From Yersinia rochesterensis (GTDB lineage: Bacteria > Pseudomonadota > Gammaproteobacteria > Enterobacterales > Enterobacteriaceae): 64,000 bases of DNA. The position numbers and the translations under genes were made by a program. Position 1 is the stretch's first letter; each line of letters begins with the position of its first letter. Shown piece by piece: positions 32,883 to 42,619 of this stretch. A model generated the notes under the pieces. It was not told the DNA's origin. It did not search any database and was given only the letters and a program-made list of their open reading frames with translations. The stretch covers positions 2,542,001 through 2,606,000 of the forward strand of contig NZ_CP032482.1 of NCBI RefSeq assembly GCF_003600645.1, read 5' to 3'.

Positions 32883-32918
32883 TTAGCGCGGGTTTCAGAT
32901 GTGAGAAACCCGCGCTAA
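32883..32918. terminator. strong hairpin between mfd and ycfJ
   Basis: Perfect 14-bp stem TTAGCGCGGGTTTC / GAAACCCGCGCTAA with an 8-base loop, 10 bp after the mfd stop, between convergent genes. No T run on either side, so it may act mainly as an mRNA end stabiliser or bidirectional block. Confidence 0.7.
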
Positions 32919-33013
32919 TGTTAATGCCACTCGCTTAAAAATCATGTTAAGCGATCAGAATTAACACTATACCGCGGGTTTTTGATACAAGGTCTTGGAC
33001 AACAGATTTTGTA

Positions 33014-33553
33014 TTATGCTTGTTTGTTCAGTATCAGTTGACCATTTTTATCGATTGGAATCTGCGTGCCTGGATCACGATCCATGCGAATTTTTCCCTG
33101 CTGATTACCAATTTTGTAGGTTACGTCATATCCCAACATTTTCTGTGACTTATCGTAAACAGTTTGGCAACGTTGTTGGGTGGTGGTGTAAGTATCACTG
33201 TCCTGCATATTACTTTGGACGCGGTTACCGGCATATCCGCCTGCCAGCGCGCCAGCAACTGTCGCAATATCTTTACCCCGGCCGCCACCTACCTGATGGC
33301 CCAGAACGCCACCCGCAACAGCACCCAAGACTGAACCCGCAATTTGATTTTCGTCCTGCACCGGCTTACGGTGCGTCACTGTCACATTACGGCATTCCTG
33401 ACGAGGCGTTTTAATCGTCTCTTTAATCGGTGTCGCAGCAAGAACTTGTGCATATTGCGGTGCGCCGGAGAAGACATTCATACTCGCGACAGCGGCAATT
33501 CCCAGAGCAGCCGCAATACCGATACCCACACCTGCTAACATTGATTTGTTCAC
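33014..33553 (-). CDS. ycfJ: glycine-zipper protein YcfJ
   Basis: A 179-residue protein, same length as E. coli YcfJ. An N-terminal hydrophobic segment (residues about 5-27, signal anchor or uncleaved signal peptide) is followed by KTPRQECRNVTVTHRKPVQDEN and a glycine-zipper two-span region (IAGSVLGAVAGGVLGHQVGG and VAGALAGGYAGN). The C-terminal half is conserved and soluble. It is an envelope protein of unknown precise role; glycine-zipper proteins of this family are often induced by envelope or acid stress. Confidence 0.92.
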   Translation of the reverse strand: MNKSMLAGVGIGIAAALGIAAVASMNVFSGAPQYAQVLAATPIKETIKTPRQECRNVTVTHRKPVQDENQIAGSVLGAVAGGVLGHQVGGGRGKDIATVAGALAGGYAGNRVQSNMQDSDTYTTTQQRCQTVYDKSQKMLGYDVTYKIGNQQGKIRMDRDPGTQIPIDKNGQLILNKQA

Positions 33554-33700
33554 AGGACATCCTCCTGAAGGTCAATAACGAATTAAAAGTATTACCACGC
33601 AGCTTTTGCCCCAGACGCCCACATTAACAGCGAAAACCTGACAGCATCCTCCATGAGGGTTGCCCCTTATTTGCGGACGACGGCGTGCGTGACTCGCCGT

Positions 33701-33742
33701 CTGTAAACATTGATCTGTAAACATTGATCTGTAAACATCGAG
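33701..33742. repeat. three tandem 14-bp repeats upstream of ycfJ
   Basis: CTGTAAACATTGAT occurs twice in succession (33701-33714, 33715-33728) and a third time with changes at the end (CTGTAAACATCGAG, 33729-33742). It lies about 150 bp upstream of the ycfJ start and could carry repeated protein-binding sites or vary in copy number. Confidence 0.85.
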
Positions 33743-33918
33743 AAGTCTGCACAATGTCCGGCGAACGAGCAATAAGATAAATGGACGAAACATTCAGATA
33801 ATAGGTGTGAATGGATGTGTTTAGGAGGAATCCGACTAGCGAGATTGATTGCTACAGAATTTTATACTGTAAATTTAGCATTACGTGCGAATGGCTTGAG
33901 CAAAACGTGCGCTAGATT

Positions 33919-33963
33919 AGCGCCAAAAAAAACCGCCACCCGTATTAACGGGCAGCGGTTTTT
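33919..33963 (-). terminator. ndh terminator
   Basis: Interrupted stem AAACCGC-CA-CCCGT / ACGGG-CA-GCGGTTT with an ATTA loop. On the minus strand it is followed by an eight-base T run (33923-33930 read in reverse), so it ends the ndh transcript after passing through the ERIC at about 33990-34165. The plus-strand side also has TTTTT and could terminate in that direction. Confidence 0.8.
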
Positions 33964-33989
33964 AGTGGGGGGAGTATTCGCCAAAGTCA

Positions 33990-34165
33990 TTGGCGTTTCA
34001 GCAAGGCAGCAAGCGAGCAAATCCCGATGAGCTTACATAAGTAAATGATTCGGGTGACAAATCGGTCAGGAACCGATTTGAACGCTGCTTGCAGCGGCCT
34101 CGCAGAGGCGAGGCCCATGGACGGGCCGAGTAACTAGCGCCGCTAACACAGCTGCAACGTCAAGG
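33990..34165 (+). repeat. long ERIC element with internal insertion, between ndh and its terminator
   Basis: Core AATCCCGATGAGCTTACATA and GTAAATGATTCGGGTGAC are clear; the ends are more diverged (TTTCAGCAAGGCAGCAAGCG and ACACAGCTGCAACGTCAAGG). Roughly 80 bp (34055-34135) match the insertion in the copy at 25746, with stems AATCGGT/ACCGATT, CGCTGC/GCAGCG and GGCCTCG/CGAGGCC. It would be part of the ndh 3' untranslated region. Confidence 0.85.
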
Positions 34166-34176
34166 ACGAAGGAGAA

Positions 34177-35481
34177 TTAGTGGAGCTTCAGACGCGGGCG
34201 TATCACGCGGTTAATCCCGCCCACCAGCATCATCAAGCCCGTCTTGGTATAGCCATGCAATGCCACTTGATGCATCCGATACAGCGAGATGTAAACAATA
34301 CGGGCAACACGGCCTTCCACCATCATAGAACCGCGCATCAGGTTACCCATCAAGCTACCGACAGTGCTAAATTTAGACAGCGATACCAGTGAACCATGGT
34401 CTTTATAAATGTATGGTTTTAAAGGTTGCTCATTAAGCAATGCCAGAATATTACTGTAGCAGCGGCTGGCCATTTGATGGGCCGACTGCGCGCGCGGCGG
34501 TACAAAACCACCACTAGGTTGTGGGCAAGAAGCACAGTCACCAATAGCAAATATATTCGGATCACGGGTGGTTTGTAGTGTCGGCTCCACCACTAACTGA
34601 TTAATTCGGTTGGTTTCCAGCCCGGCGATATCTTTCATAAAGTCAGGTGCTTTGATACCCGCCGCCCAGACCATCAGATCTGCATTAATAAACTCGCCGT
34701 CTTTAGTATTCAGGCCCTTTTCATCAGCGCTGGTAACCATAGTTTTGGTCAATACCCGGACGCCAAGTTTAATCAGTTCCTGATGCGCAGCAGCCGAAAT
34801 ACGTGGCGGCAATGCTGGCAAAATACGTTCACCCGCCTCCACCAATGTGACATTCAGCGCTTGATTGTCCAAGCCCTCAAAACCATAGCTATGCAACTGT
34901 TTGACCGCATTATGCAGCTCAGCAGACAGTTCCACACCGGTGGCCCCGCCGCCAACAATCGCGATATTAACTTTGCCTTTGTCACCCGGTTGCGCTGAAT
35001 ACTTCAGGAACAAGTTAAGCATTTCATTATGGAAACGGTGCGCCTGATGCGGGTTATCAAGGAAAATACAGTTATCTTTCACACCCGGTGTACCGAAATC
35101 ATTCGAGGTACTGCCCAGCGCGACCACTAAAATGTCATAGGTTAATTCGCGTTGGGTCACCAGCACATCGCCGTGTTCATCGCAAATTTCCGCCAGACTA
35201 AGGGTTTTAGTTTCACGATTGATGTCAGTTAACGAACCCAACTGGAAATTAAAGTAATGGTTACGCGCATGAGCCAGGTAGCTCAATGCATCAACACCAT
35301 CATCCAGAGAACCGGTCGCGACTTCATGCAGCAGTGGTTTCCACAGATGGCTGTGGTTGCGATCAACCAGCACAATCTCGGCTTTTTTGCTGCGGCCCAG
35401 TTTATGGCCCAGACTGGTCGCTAACTCAAGACCGCCAGCACCACCACCAATAATAACGATTTTTTTCTTCGGCGTTGTCAA
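34177..35481 (-). CDS. ndh: type II NADH:quinone oxidoreductase
   Basis: A 434-residue peripheral membrane flavoprotein (E. coli 434). FAD-binding [12 protein letters not shown] at residues 10-21 and NADH-binding [15 protein letters not shown] near 175; the second FAD block is [11 protein letters not shown]. The C-terminus ([21 protein letters not shown]) is the amphipathic membrane anchor. It oxidises NADH without pumping protons. A perfect FNR box 142 bp upstream suggests anaerobic repression as in E. coli. Confidence 0.97.
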   Translation of the reverse strand: MTTPKKKIVIIGGGAGGLELATSLGHKLGRSKKAEIVLVDRNHSHLWKPLLHEVATGSLDDGVDALSYLAHARNHYFNFQLGSLTDINRETKTLSLAEICDEHGDVLVTQRELTYDILVVALGSTSNDFGTPGVKDNCIFLDNPHQAHRFHNEMLNLFLKYSAQPGDKGKVNIAIVGGGATGVELSAELHNAVKQLHSYGFEGLDNQALNVTLVEAGERILPALPPRISAAAHQELIKLGVRVLTKTMVTSADEKGLNTKDGEFINADLMVWAAGIKAPDFMKDIAGLETNRINQLVVEPTLQTTRDPNIFAIGDCASCPQPSGGFVPPRAQSAHQMASRCYSNILALLNEQPLKPYIYKDHGSLVSLSKFSTVGSLMGNLMRGSMMVEGRVARIVYISLYRMHQVALHGYTKTGLMMLVGGINRVIRPRLKLH

Positions 35482-35616
35482 AATGACCCCCTAAATGTGA
35501 ACCAATTGTTAGCTAAGGGTAAATGAATAATATCCTTAGATAACATAGGGTTCACTGATGCTAATTCAATAAACTAACCTCAGAATATCATGCAGGGTTA
35601 TTTGGTCATACCAAAA

Positions 35617-35630
35617 TTGATATATATCAA
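35617..35630. promoter_or_regulatory. perfect FNR box upstream of ndh
   Basis: TTGATATATATCAA matches the FNR consensus TTGAT-N4-ATCAA at all ten defined positions. E. coli ndh is repressed anaerobically by FNR binding upstream of its promoter, so the same control is expected here. Confidence 0.8.
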
Positions 35631-35759
35631 TTTTTTTTGATTAAAGTGCCAGCATAGGGATTTTTTCTGGAATAAGATTCAAATAGTTAGCGCTTAGTCA
35701 CAATTTATAAATTTTCTATTGGAGGGGCGATAAAGCGCTATTTTGCGATTTTTAGTCAT

Positions 35760-35803
35760 AAAAATGGCCTGAAAAAAGCAGATGACACTCTTTTTTCAGG
35801 CCA
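35760..35803 (-). terminator. ycfP operon terminator
   Basis: Perfect 14-bp inverted repeat TGGCCTGAAAAAAG / CTTTTTTCAGGCCA with an 11-base loop. On the minus strand it is followed by TTTTTA. It lies about 70 bp after the ycfP stop and ends the hinT-to-ycfP run of genes. Confidence 0.85.
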
Positions 35804-35871
35804 AATTGCACAGAATCATGAGTTTTTCAATTAACCAATCTTTAACAAAACACCGGTTAATGAGGTTATCA

Positions 35872-36414
35872 TTAACCCAATGTTTTAAATGCTTTGACCC
35901 GCTGAAGATGAGGAGAAAGATCTTTAAACTTGTGGCTCTGTTTCTCATCCCAGACAATTTCATAATAAGGGTGCAGATCGCCAGCGGTCACTTGGCTATC
36001 GAGCATTTCATCATTGCGCGACAGCACCACCAGGCACCGGTCACGGTTTTTCTCACGGAAATCACTGACACACTTACCAGCAATATCCACATACTCTTCC
36101 GGGCGATCAATTTTGCCGTTCATATTGTTTTGCGGATAAAGATTTGGATTAAATGCAACCTGGCGGATCCCGCACAAGAAACCAATACGTTCAGCCCAAA
36201 AGCCCCCTAACCCCACGCCACAAATCAATGATTTGGCATCTCCGCCCTGCTGAATAGCTTTATCCACTTCTTTCAGTAAATGCTGCATATCATGGCGAGG
36301 ATGCAAAGTGCTGTAGCTGATAAAACGCACATCCGGGTCAATGAATTGTAATTGCAGGACTTTCTCGTGATTGCCAGGGCTGTTGGAATCAAAACCATGT
36401 AGATAAATGATCAT
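35872..36414 (-). CDS. ycfP: esterase-like protein YcfP (UPF0227)
   Basis: A 180-residue alpha/beta-hydrolase-like protein, same length as E. coli Ycf[16 protein letters not shown] is the oxyanion-side loop and [16 protein letters not shown] (about residue 65) replaces the usual GxSxG elbow with GVGLGG, so ordinary serine esterase activity is doubtful. It follows nagZ by 2 bp and is presumably cotranscribed. Function unknown. Confidence 0.92.
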   Translation of the reverse strand: MIIYLHGFDSNSPGNHEKVLQLQFIDPDVRFISYSTLHPRHDMQHLLKEVDKAIQQGGDAKSLICGVGLGGFWAERIGFLCGIRQVAFNPNLYPQNNMNGKIDRPEEYVDIAGKCVSDFREKNRDRCLVVLSRNDEMLDSQVTAGDLHPYYEIVWDEKQSHKFKDLSPHLQRVKAFKTLG

Positions 36415-36416
36415 TT

Positions 36417-37442
36417 TTATCCTCGCGACTTATGTGCATCCCAACGTTCGCTGAGTGCCGTTAATGCCTTATTCGCCTGCCGCCAACGCGATGATGCCAT
36501 CAACGCCTGACGGTCAAACTGTCCAGAATGATACAAGCGTATAAGTTGGTCTGCTTTGACTGGAGACAGGTTATCTAACACACTCACTGCGCCCTGACGG
36601 TTATTACAAACCAAAATCATATCGCAGCCAGCATCCAGAGAAGCTTGCCCACGCTCGGCGTAGCTGCCCATGATAGCCGCCCCTTCCATCGACAAGTCAT
36701 CAGAGAAAATGATGCCCTCAAACCCTAACTCTTGACGCAATATATTTTGGAGCCAATAGGCCGAGCCACTAGCAGGGCGCGCATCAGCTTCAGTATAAAT
36801 CACGTGAGCGGGCATGATGGCGTCCAGTAATCCCCGCGCGATCAGCTCGCGAAATATAACCATATCATGTGTGCGGATTTCTGCCAGTGGTCGATTATCC
36901 CGCGGTGTTTCTTTATGTGAATCAGCCGCCACCGCCCCATGTCCGGGGAAATGCTTACCGGTGGTTTTCATACCTGCGCTGTGCATCCCACGAATAAAGC
37001 ACTCGGCCATATTCTGCGCTTGCTGCGGGTCACTGTGGAATGAGCGCTCACCGATGGCGGCGCTGACATGGCCAATGTCCAGAACCGGGGCAAAGCTAAT
37101 ATCAATATCCATTGATATCATTTCAGCGGCCATCAGCCAGCCCGCTTCTTGCGCCAACTGCGCCGCCGTGGCGGCATCATTCAGCTCAGCAAAAGACTGG
37201 GCTGCGGGCAGACGAGTAAAACCATCACGAAAACGCTGTACCCGGCCCCCTTCCTGATCAACGGCCACCACCAACCGCGCGTGGGATGCTGCCCTTATCT
37301 GGCGGACTAACTCACGTAATTGCTCGGCATCATGAAAATTGCGGCTGAATAAAATCAAGCCGCCCACCAGCGGGTGCTTTAAAATCTCACGTTCTTCTGC
37401 ATCCAGCTCATAGCTGGCAACGTCTAACATTACTGGACCCAC
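36417..37442 (-). CDS. nagZ: beta-N-acetylhexosaminidase NagZ
   Basis: A 341-residue cytosolic family 3 glycoside hydrolase (E. coli 341). The catalytic loop [14 protein letters not shown] carries the acid/base His, and the nucleophile Asp is in [10 protein letters not shown]. It removes GlcNAc from anhydro-muropeptides during cell-wall recycling, and its products feed NagK and AmpC induction. The sequence begins [14 protein letters not shown], as in the family. Confidence 0.96.
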   Translation of the reverse strand: MGPVMLDVASYELDAEEREILKHPLVGGLILFSRNFHDAEQLRELVRQIRAASHARLVVAVDQEGGRVQRFRDGFTRLPAAQSFAELNDAATAAQLAQEAGWLMAAEMISMDIDISFAPVLDIGHVSAAIGERSFHSDPQQAQNMAECFIRGMHSAGMKTTGKHFPGHGAVAADSHKETPRDNRPLAEIRTHDMVIFRELIARGLLDAIMPAHVIYTEADARPASGSAYWLQNILRQELGFEGIIFSDDLSMEGAAIMGSYAERGQASLDAGCDMILVCNNRQGAVSVLDNLSPVKADQLIRLYHSGQFDRQALMASSRWRQANKALTALSERWDAHKSRG

Positions 37443-37478
37443 GACAACCTCATCAACTTTATAGCGTTGGAAATAAAA

Positions 37479-38426
37479 TCAAAATGATAAATTAAACCTT
37501 TGGCGCAACGGTGCGGCCCATTGCAAAAACTCAGTGTTCCCGCTCTGCTGCCAACGCACCTCAAACCACATCAACATCAGGTAATCAACCCATGGCAACC
37601 AGCGCCGTACCTGGCGAGATAGGCGGTCGATATCATGGTAGCCCAGTTTATTGCTGCAATAGTGCTGTAAAAAAGCCTGTTGCTGCGGCGCGGACCAATC
37701 ATTGCCGCAAAATAAGGCAGCAATATCAAGGGCGATATCGCCATCAGCAGCATATTCCCAATCAATTAGTTTTAGACCGGTTGATGTTGCTAATAGATTG
37801 CCTGGGTGAATATCCATATGCAGAGGAGCCAATTTCACAGGTTGGGGCTGTGGCCGGTGTAAAAAATCCTGATGCAGCCGCAACCAACTGGGCGAGAGGC
37901 GTTTGGCATCAATCTGCCGGGCATAACGGATAAGCTGAGCACAGAGATCCAGACGATAACCACTGGGAGGTAAATGATGCAAACGGGTTAATAGCTGTGC
38001 TAACTGACCATTAGCTGATAATTCAATGAATTGCTCGTTAGTGACAACGTCACCCTCAAGCCAATTGACCACTAACCAGCGCTGATTTGCTGCAATAATC
38101 GTCGGTGCTAAATAGCAACCCGCGACATGCTGCAATAACTTACGCTCGCGCCGCCGGTTCACACCTAACTGAGTTTTCTGGACTGATTGCTCACGCGCCA
38201 GCCAATCAATATTTGGCCCAGTGTTTAGCGAATGAATGTTTGATGGATGAATGTTTGATGGATAAACAATGCGCCAACTTTCACCGGTCAGACCGGACAC
38301 CGGGCTAATATACCAATCTGCCTTAATAAAATCGGCTGGATTAAAAACACCGCCGGCGGTGTTCGCCGCCGGTTTGATGCTGTCGATGAGCGCATACAGA
38401 GAAGGATCAGCGATGAACTGGGCCAT
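37479..38426 (-). CDS. thiK: thiamine kinase ThiK (YcfN)
   Basis: A 315-residue aminoglycoside-phosphotransferase-fold kinase that phosphorylates salvaged thiamine. Catalytic loop LHMDIHPGNLLA and metal-binding LIDWEYAADGDIALDIA are clear. It is longer than E. coli ThiK (274) at the N-terminus, and the start overlaps lpoB by 20 bp, so the true start may be downstream. Residues around SNIHPSNIHS are encoded by a 15-bp tandem duplication (about 38237-38266), an in-frame oddity outside the catalytic core. Confidence 0.9.
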   Translation of the reverse strand: MAQFIADPSLYALIDSIKPAANTAGGVFNPADFIKADWYISPVSGLTGESWRIVYPSNIHPSNIHSLNTGPNIDWLAREQSVQKTQLGVNRRRERKLLQHVAGCYLAPTIIAANQRWLVVNWLEGDVVTNEQFIELSANGQLAQLLTRLHHLPPSGYRLDLCAQLIRYARQIDAKRLSPSWLRLHQDFLHRPQPQPVKLAPLHMDIHPGNLLATSTGLKLIDWEYAADGDIALDIAALFCGNDWSAPQQQAFLQHYCSNKLGYHDIDRLSRQVRRWLPWVDYLMLMWFEVRWQQSGNTEFLQWAAPLRQRFNLSF

Positions 38427-38988
38427 TACCTGACCAGATGATTTCGCCGGTTTGCGCCTGCATCAGTTGCATTTCAATGGTCGGTGACTTCACATCACCA
38501 CTGACATCGCTGTACAACACATACTGAGCACCGACATAGCGAGCCAGGCCAATAGCTTTGCTGCGCGAGCCGAGACTATCTTCTTCCGATAACCCTAAAG
38601 TTTGCTTAGCGACAGCTAATTGCTGCGGCGAGATCAATACAAACTTTTTATTTGATGACAGCACTTGATGTAAGGCCGAGGTCGCTTTCGCCGTTTGCAA
38701 CGCGCCATTGGTGTTATTTTTGACGCTATCGAGGAGCAATATGCTGCCGGTTGCTACATCATTGCTGTTCACCATTTGCGCAACTAAGGGTTCTACGCTG
38801 GCGGCCCAATCAGTCGGCTGCTGCATTTTGGGCGGTGGCGGCACGGTGTCAACTGGCGGAGGCGTTTCAGTCACAGGGGGCGTAACGGGTTCGATGGTCA
38901 CTGGTGGCGTAGTTGGCTCAACCGGTGGCTGAGTTATACACCCCGTCAGCACCAGTGCCGCCAGAGCCACAGATAAATACCTTTTCAT
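38407..38988 (-). CDS. lpoB: outer-membrane lipoprotein LpoB, activator of PBP1b
   Basis: A 193-residue lipoprotein. Signal peptide with lipobox LVLTGC (Cys about 17), then a Pro/Thr/Val-rich disordered linker (residues about 20-60) long enough to cross the periplasm, then the globular PBP1b-activating domain. E. coli LpoB is 213 residues. It stimulates the glycosyltransferase and transpeptidase activity of MrcB. Genes ycfL and hinT lie upstream in the same direction. Confidence 0.95.
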   Translation of the reverse strand: MKRYLSVALAALVLTGCITQPPVEPTTPPVTIEPVTPPVTETPPPVDTVPPPPKMQQPTDWAASVEPLVAQMVNSNDVATGSILLLDSVKNNTNGALQTAKATSALHQVLSSNKKFVLISPQQLAVAKQTLGLSEEDSLGSRSKAIGLARYVGAQYVLYSDVSGDVKSPTIEMQLMQAQTGEIIWSGNGPVHR

Positions 38989-39008
38989 TGTCCCACTCCA
39001 AAGTGTGG

Positions 39009-39416
39009 CTATAAGAATAGATAAACACGCGCACTGCGTGCATTAAAATTATTATTAACTGATTGAATTTCAACATCACTGTCTGGCGCGATAATAATAG
39101 ACCGTGGCGCTTCCAGTGGCGGCACGTCTAAACCCTGCGCATCATACCAATAAAAGCGGTAGTTTATTTTTATCGGTTTATTCTGGCTATTGGTAATCAC
39201 CGAGCGCGTCACATTATCGCCATCGGATGTTGAAATTGCCGGTTGAGAAGCCAAAATACCCGCCGTTAACACTGACGAATCCATTACCACCGTTTGCTGC
39301 TTATTCACCGCAATCCCTTTCGGGCTGCTGCACCCCAGCAATGTCGCTATACACGCGAACACAATTAGCGGTAATAAATGCGTCTGCGGTAATAAAAACG
39401 CCTTTACAGGGCGCAT
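39009..39416 (-). CDS. ycfL: YcfL family lipoprotein
   Basis: A 135-residue protein with a signal peptide and lipobox (TLLGC, Cys about 29). The conserved body includes NSQNKPIKINYRFYWYDAQGLDV, an immunoglobulin-like beta domain. Position between hinT and lpoB is conserved in enterobacteria. Function unknown; a role in envelope maintenance is plausible. Confidence 0.9.
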   Translation of the reverse strand: MRPVKAFLLPQTHLLPLIVFACIATLLGCSSPKGIAVNKQQTVVMDSSVLTAGILASQPAISTSDGDNVTRSVITNSQNKPIKINYRFYWYDAQGLDVPPLEAPRSIIIAPDSDVEIQSVNNNFNARSARVYLFL

Positions 39417-39429
39417 AGGCTTACCTCAA

Positions 39430-39783
39430 TTACTTATGTGACAGCAACGAACCCAAATCACGACCGCCCACCAAATGCATGTGGATATGGTAAACCACCT
39501 GCCCTGCATGGCGATTGCAGTTGATAATCAGACGATATCCATCTTCAGCAATACCTTCCTGCTCTGCAAGTTTAGCAGCCACAGTGATCATTCGACCCAG
39601 AGTTGCTTCGTGTTCTGCTGTGACATCATTCACAGTTGGGATAAGAATATTAGGAATGATTAAGATATGGGTGGGAGCCTGTGGGGCGATATCACGAAAC
39701 GCGGTTACCAGTTCATCCTGGTAAACCACATCAGCAGGGATTTCACGGCGAATAATTTTGCTGAAAATCGTTTCTTCGGCCAT
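39430..39783 (-). CDS. hinT: purine nucleoside phosphoramidase HinT
   Basis: A 117-residue HIT protein (E. coli 119). The histidine triad is in [11 protein letters not shown] (about residues 98-108). It hydrolyses AMP-lysine-type phosphoramidates. I use ATG 39783 ([16 protein letters not shown]), matching the family; the open frame extends 25 codons upstream without conservation. Confidence 0.96.
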   Translation of the reverse strand: MAEETIFSKIIRREIPADVVYQDELVTAFRDIAPQAPTHILIIPNILIPTVNDVTAEHEATLGRMITVAAKLAEQEGIAEDGYRLIINCNRHAGQVVYHIHMHLVGGRDLGSLLSHK

Positions 39784-39858
39784 AACGCATTTCCTTGAAA
39801 GTGATAAAAATGGAGAATGGGTAGTATGAGCGACAATTTCTATTGATTTCAACCTCAA

Positions 39859-40680
39859 TCATTGAGCGCGGGCATAAGCCGCTGCTTTTTCAAACAAAGC
39901 TTGGTCCGGGCGAATGCCAGTATACAGCACAAATTGCTCAACTGCCTGAATAGCAAAGACTTCAGCACCAGTAATAAGGGTTTTTTCTTGTGCTTTAGCA
40001 TAACTGATTAGTGGGGTAATAGCGGGCATGGCCACCACATCAAAAATCACCTTAGCCCGCTCCACCTCAGCTTCAGTAAACGCCATGCTATCAGCATCTT
40101 TCCCCCCCAGCATCCCCACAGGCGTGGCATTGATCAACATAGTGGCCGGTACGCCCTGCATATCGGGCTGATAAATATAACCAGATTGCTCGGCGAGTTT
40201 CTGACCGGTTTTTTCATTAGTCGCAATAATAAACCCTTGCTTAAAACCCGCATTTTTTAGCGCAAAAGCCACCGCCTTCGCCATCCCACCACTGCCACGC
40301 AGTGCAAAAACGGTTTCTGCCGGCACCTGATAGCGCTGTAGCAATTTCGCGATGGCAATATAGTCGGTGTTATAGGCTTTCAGATAACCCTGCGTATTCA
40401 CCAAGGTATTTACTGAATTAATCGCTGCCACCGATGCATCCAGCTCATCAACCATCGGGATAACCGCCTCTTTAAACGGCATCGAAATGGCGCAACCTCG
40501 GAATCCTAATGCCCGCACACCGCCAATCGCCGCGGCCAAGTCAGTGGTGCTAAAGGCCTTATATAGATAGTCGAGGTCTAGAGCATCGTATAAAAAGTTA
40601 TGAAAACGGGTGCCAAAGTTACTGGGTCTGGCGGCCAGAGAAATACACACTTGGGTGTCTTTATTTAAGTAGCGGGTCAT
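39859..40680 (-). CDS. shikimate dehydrogenase-like oxidoreductase (SdhL type)
   Basis: A 273-residue AroE-superfamily enzyme. Substrate-side FRGCAISMPFKEAVIP carries the catalytic Lys, and Asp is in LKAYNTDYIAI; the nucleotide motif is LRGSGGMAKAVAFAL (GSGGMA in place of GAGGAA). These differ enough from AroE to suggest the SdhL/YdiB-like branch with weak or different activity. It is not the main aroE. Transcribed away from the SgrR-like regulator. Confidence 0.85.
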   Translation of the reverse strand: MTRYLNKDTQVCISLAARPSNFGTRFHNFLYDALDLDYLYKAFSTTDLAAAIGGVRALGFRGCAISMPFKEAVIPMVDELDASVAAINSVNTLVNTQGYLKAYNTDYIAIAKLLQRYQVPAETVFALRGSGGMAKAVAFALKNAGFKQGFIIATNEKTGQKLAEQSGYIYQPDMQGVPATMLINATPVGMLGGKDADSMAFTEAEVERAKVIFDVVAMPAITPLISYAKAQEKTLITGAEVFAIQAVEQFVLYTGIRPDQALFEKAAAYARAQ

Positions 40681-40828
40681 TTTCTTACCTCAAATAATCA
40701 TGGCGCTTTGCCTGCGGCCTTTTCCTGACGAAAAGTGCTAAAGCACAAACGCTTGCTGTAGTGAAAATTATCGGCTAAAAAGATGATATATAAAACTGCT
40801 GAGTTTGACTCAATTAGGTTCCTCTTTT

Positions 40829-42619
40829 ATGACCAGCCGCCGCCTTGAACAACAATATTTGCGATTACTTCATCAGGTTGGGGTACAACCGGTTGAGATT
40901 ACACTGCAAGAACTCGCGGATAAACTCAGCTGTACCAAGCGCCATATGCGGACATTATTGGTTCAGATGCAACAAGCCGGCTGGCTGATATGGCAAGCAG
41001 AAGCGGGTCGTGGCCGCCGGTCACATTTGCAGCTATTGCGGAATACTCATCAACTTTTAATGGAAAAAGCGGAACAGTTATTGGATTCCGGTGATTTTAA
41101 TGAGGCGATTGCCTTATTAGGGGAGGATAAACAGCTAATTACCCCCCTGCTGCGGGCCAAGTTAGGGTATCGGATACGTGATGACTATCAAGCCCTGCGC
41201 ATCCCCTACTACCGCACTATGTCAAATCTTTACCCCGGCACCCCCTTACGCCGTTCTGAATTGCACTTAGTCCGGCAAATTTTTAACGGACTGACACGGA
41301 TAAAAGAGGAAGACGGCGAGGTCACAACCGATTTAGCCCACAAATGGCGGATGCTCGATCCATTACACTGGCGTTTTTATTTACGCCCTGCGGTGCAATT
41401 CCATGATGGTCGAGAGCTTTCCAGCCGTGATGTGGTCAGCTCATTAACCCGCAGTGCAACTTTGCCACTGTTTTCGCATATTCAAAAAGTCAGTCAGCAC
41501 GGGCCACTCAGTGTGGTGATTGAACTTAATCAGCCGGACTCCCGCCTACCCCAGCTACTGGCCCATCACAGCGCCCTGATTTTGCCAGAGAATCATGCTA
41601 CGCAGCCGGATTTTGCGTCTCACCCGGTGGGAACCGGGCCTTACCGAGTGGCTGAAAATGATGACTGGCACTTACAGATGAAATCCTTTGACCACTATTT
41701 TGGTTTTCGTGGCCTGCTGGATGAAGTTGAAGTGCTTATCTTCCCGGATTTAGCCCGCCCGCCCTCTGGCACGCCCACCGTGTTATCAGAGCAATTGAGC
41801 ATGGCAAATATCCAAAGTGCCACCTGGCTGAGCTCCAGTATCAGTGATATTGATTATGTGTCTGGCTCTGCCGCCAGCCTGACCGGTAAACCCTCAGACT
41901 CAACGCAAGAGATGTTTCTGGAACGCGGCGGGTATTTTTTGCTGTGTGACAGCCGCTCACCGCACTGGCACAGCATTAAACAGCGCCGCTGGTTGCGAAA
42001 AACACTCAATCCTTATCATCTCATCCAACCTCTAATTGCCCCTATTCGCCCCTTCTGGGTACCCGCTACCAGTGTTTTACCCACCTGGTTTCACGGCATA
42101 GACTCAGGGGAAGAATGCGCTCCTTTCCCCATTGACCACGCGGTAGAATCAGAGGATATGCCGGTGCTAACTCTGGCTTATCATGCTCAGCACCCAGAAT
42201 ACGCGATGCTGGTAACTGAAATGACTCATATTCTGGCAGCTCAGGGGATTAAATTGGCGGTAATAGAGCTGGATTACATCACTTGGGCCAAGGGCGAGGC
42301 CCATGTCGATTTATGGCTAGGCACAGTGAACTTTGCGGTTCCCGAAGAATGGAATGTTGGCGCATGGTTATTGGGCTCCCCACTGCTGCGTCAATGTATG
42401 ACTGGCGGTGATGGCGCTCAGTTGCAAACCTCGCTACACAATTGGCGCAATCAATCCCTCGGTAGCGAACAATTGATCAGAGAGGTTATCGGCAGTGGGT
42501 GGTTACAACCTTTATTCCACCATTGGATGCGCTTAAAAGCCCCGGAACAAGCCCAAGGCGCACACTTGAATAATTTAGGTTGGTTTGATTTCCAGACAAC
42601 CTGGCTGGAACCGGAATAA
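40829..42619 (+). CDS. SgrR-family transcriptional regulator
   Basis: A 596-residue regulator with an N-terminal winged helix-turn-helix (about residues 1-105; LADKLSCTKRHMRTLLVQMQ) and a C-terminal extracellular solute-binding (SBP_bac_5-like) domain (from about 150). E. coli SgrR is 551 residues and activates the sRNA gene sgrS during glucose-phosphate stress. I prefer ATG 40829 (MTSRRLEQQYLRL), which aligns with E. coli; a TTG eight codons upstream is an alternative. No sgrS-like sequence is visible in the 150 bp upstream, so it may be a paralogue with another target. Confidence 0.85.
   Translation: MTSRRLEQQYLRLLHQVGVQPVEITLQELADKLSCTKRHMRTLLVQMQQAGWLIWQAEAGRGRRSHLQLLRNTHQLLMEKAEQLLDSGDFNEAIALLGEDKQLITPLLRAKLGYRIRDDYQALRIPYYRTMSNLYPGTPLRRSELHLVRQIFNGLTRIKEEDGEVTTDLAHKWRMLDPLHWRFYLRPAVQFHDGRELSSRDVVSSLTRSATLPLFSHIQKVSQHGPLSVVIELNQPDSRLPQLLAHHSALILPENHATQPDFASHPVGTGPYRVAENDDWHLQMKSFDHYFGFRGLLDEVEVLIFPDLARPPSGTPTVLSEQLSMANIQSATWLSSSISDIDYVSGSAASLTGKPSDSTQEMFLERGGYFLLCDSRSPHWHSIKQRRWLRKTLNPYHLIQPLIAPIRPFWVPATSVLPTWFHGIDSGEECAPFPIDHAVESEDMPVLTLAYHAQHPEYAMLVTEMTHILAAQGIKLAVIELDYITWAKGEAHVDLWLGTVNFAVPEEWNVGAWLLGSPLLRQCMTGGDGAQLQTSLHNWRNQSLGSEQLIREVIGSGWLQPLFHHWMRLKAPEQAQGAHLNNLGWFDFQTTWLEPE

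Larger units (their letters stand above)
33554..34176. other. 623-bp region between ycfJ and ndh
   Basis: From left to right: ycfJ promoter/leader, a 7-bp stem GACGGCG/CGCCGTC near 33678-33700, three 14-bp tandem repeats (33701-33742), the ndh terminator (33919-33963) and a long ERIC (about 33990-34165). Open frames here overlap repeats or lack ribosome sites and are not called. Confidence 0.6.
35482..35871. other. ndh upstream region and ycfP terminator
   Basis: 390 bp holding the ndh promoter with an FNR box (35617-35630) and, at the other end, the ycfP terminator hairpin (35760-35803). No coding frame is supported. Confidence 0.65.

Noticed and set aside
33572..33793. 73-codon minus-strand frame upstream of ycfJ
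   Set aside because: It translates the 14-bp tandem repeats and a hairpin, has no ribosome site and no recognisable domain.
33815..34030. 71-codon plus-strand frame between ycfJ and ndh
   Set aside because: It runs through the ndh terminator and into an ERIC element.
40681..40828. Possible sgrS gene upstream of the SgrR-like regulator
   Set aside because: No sequence resembling the conserved ptsG-pairing region of SgrS and no terminator of its type.
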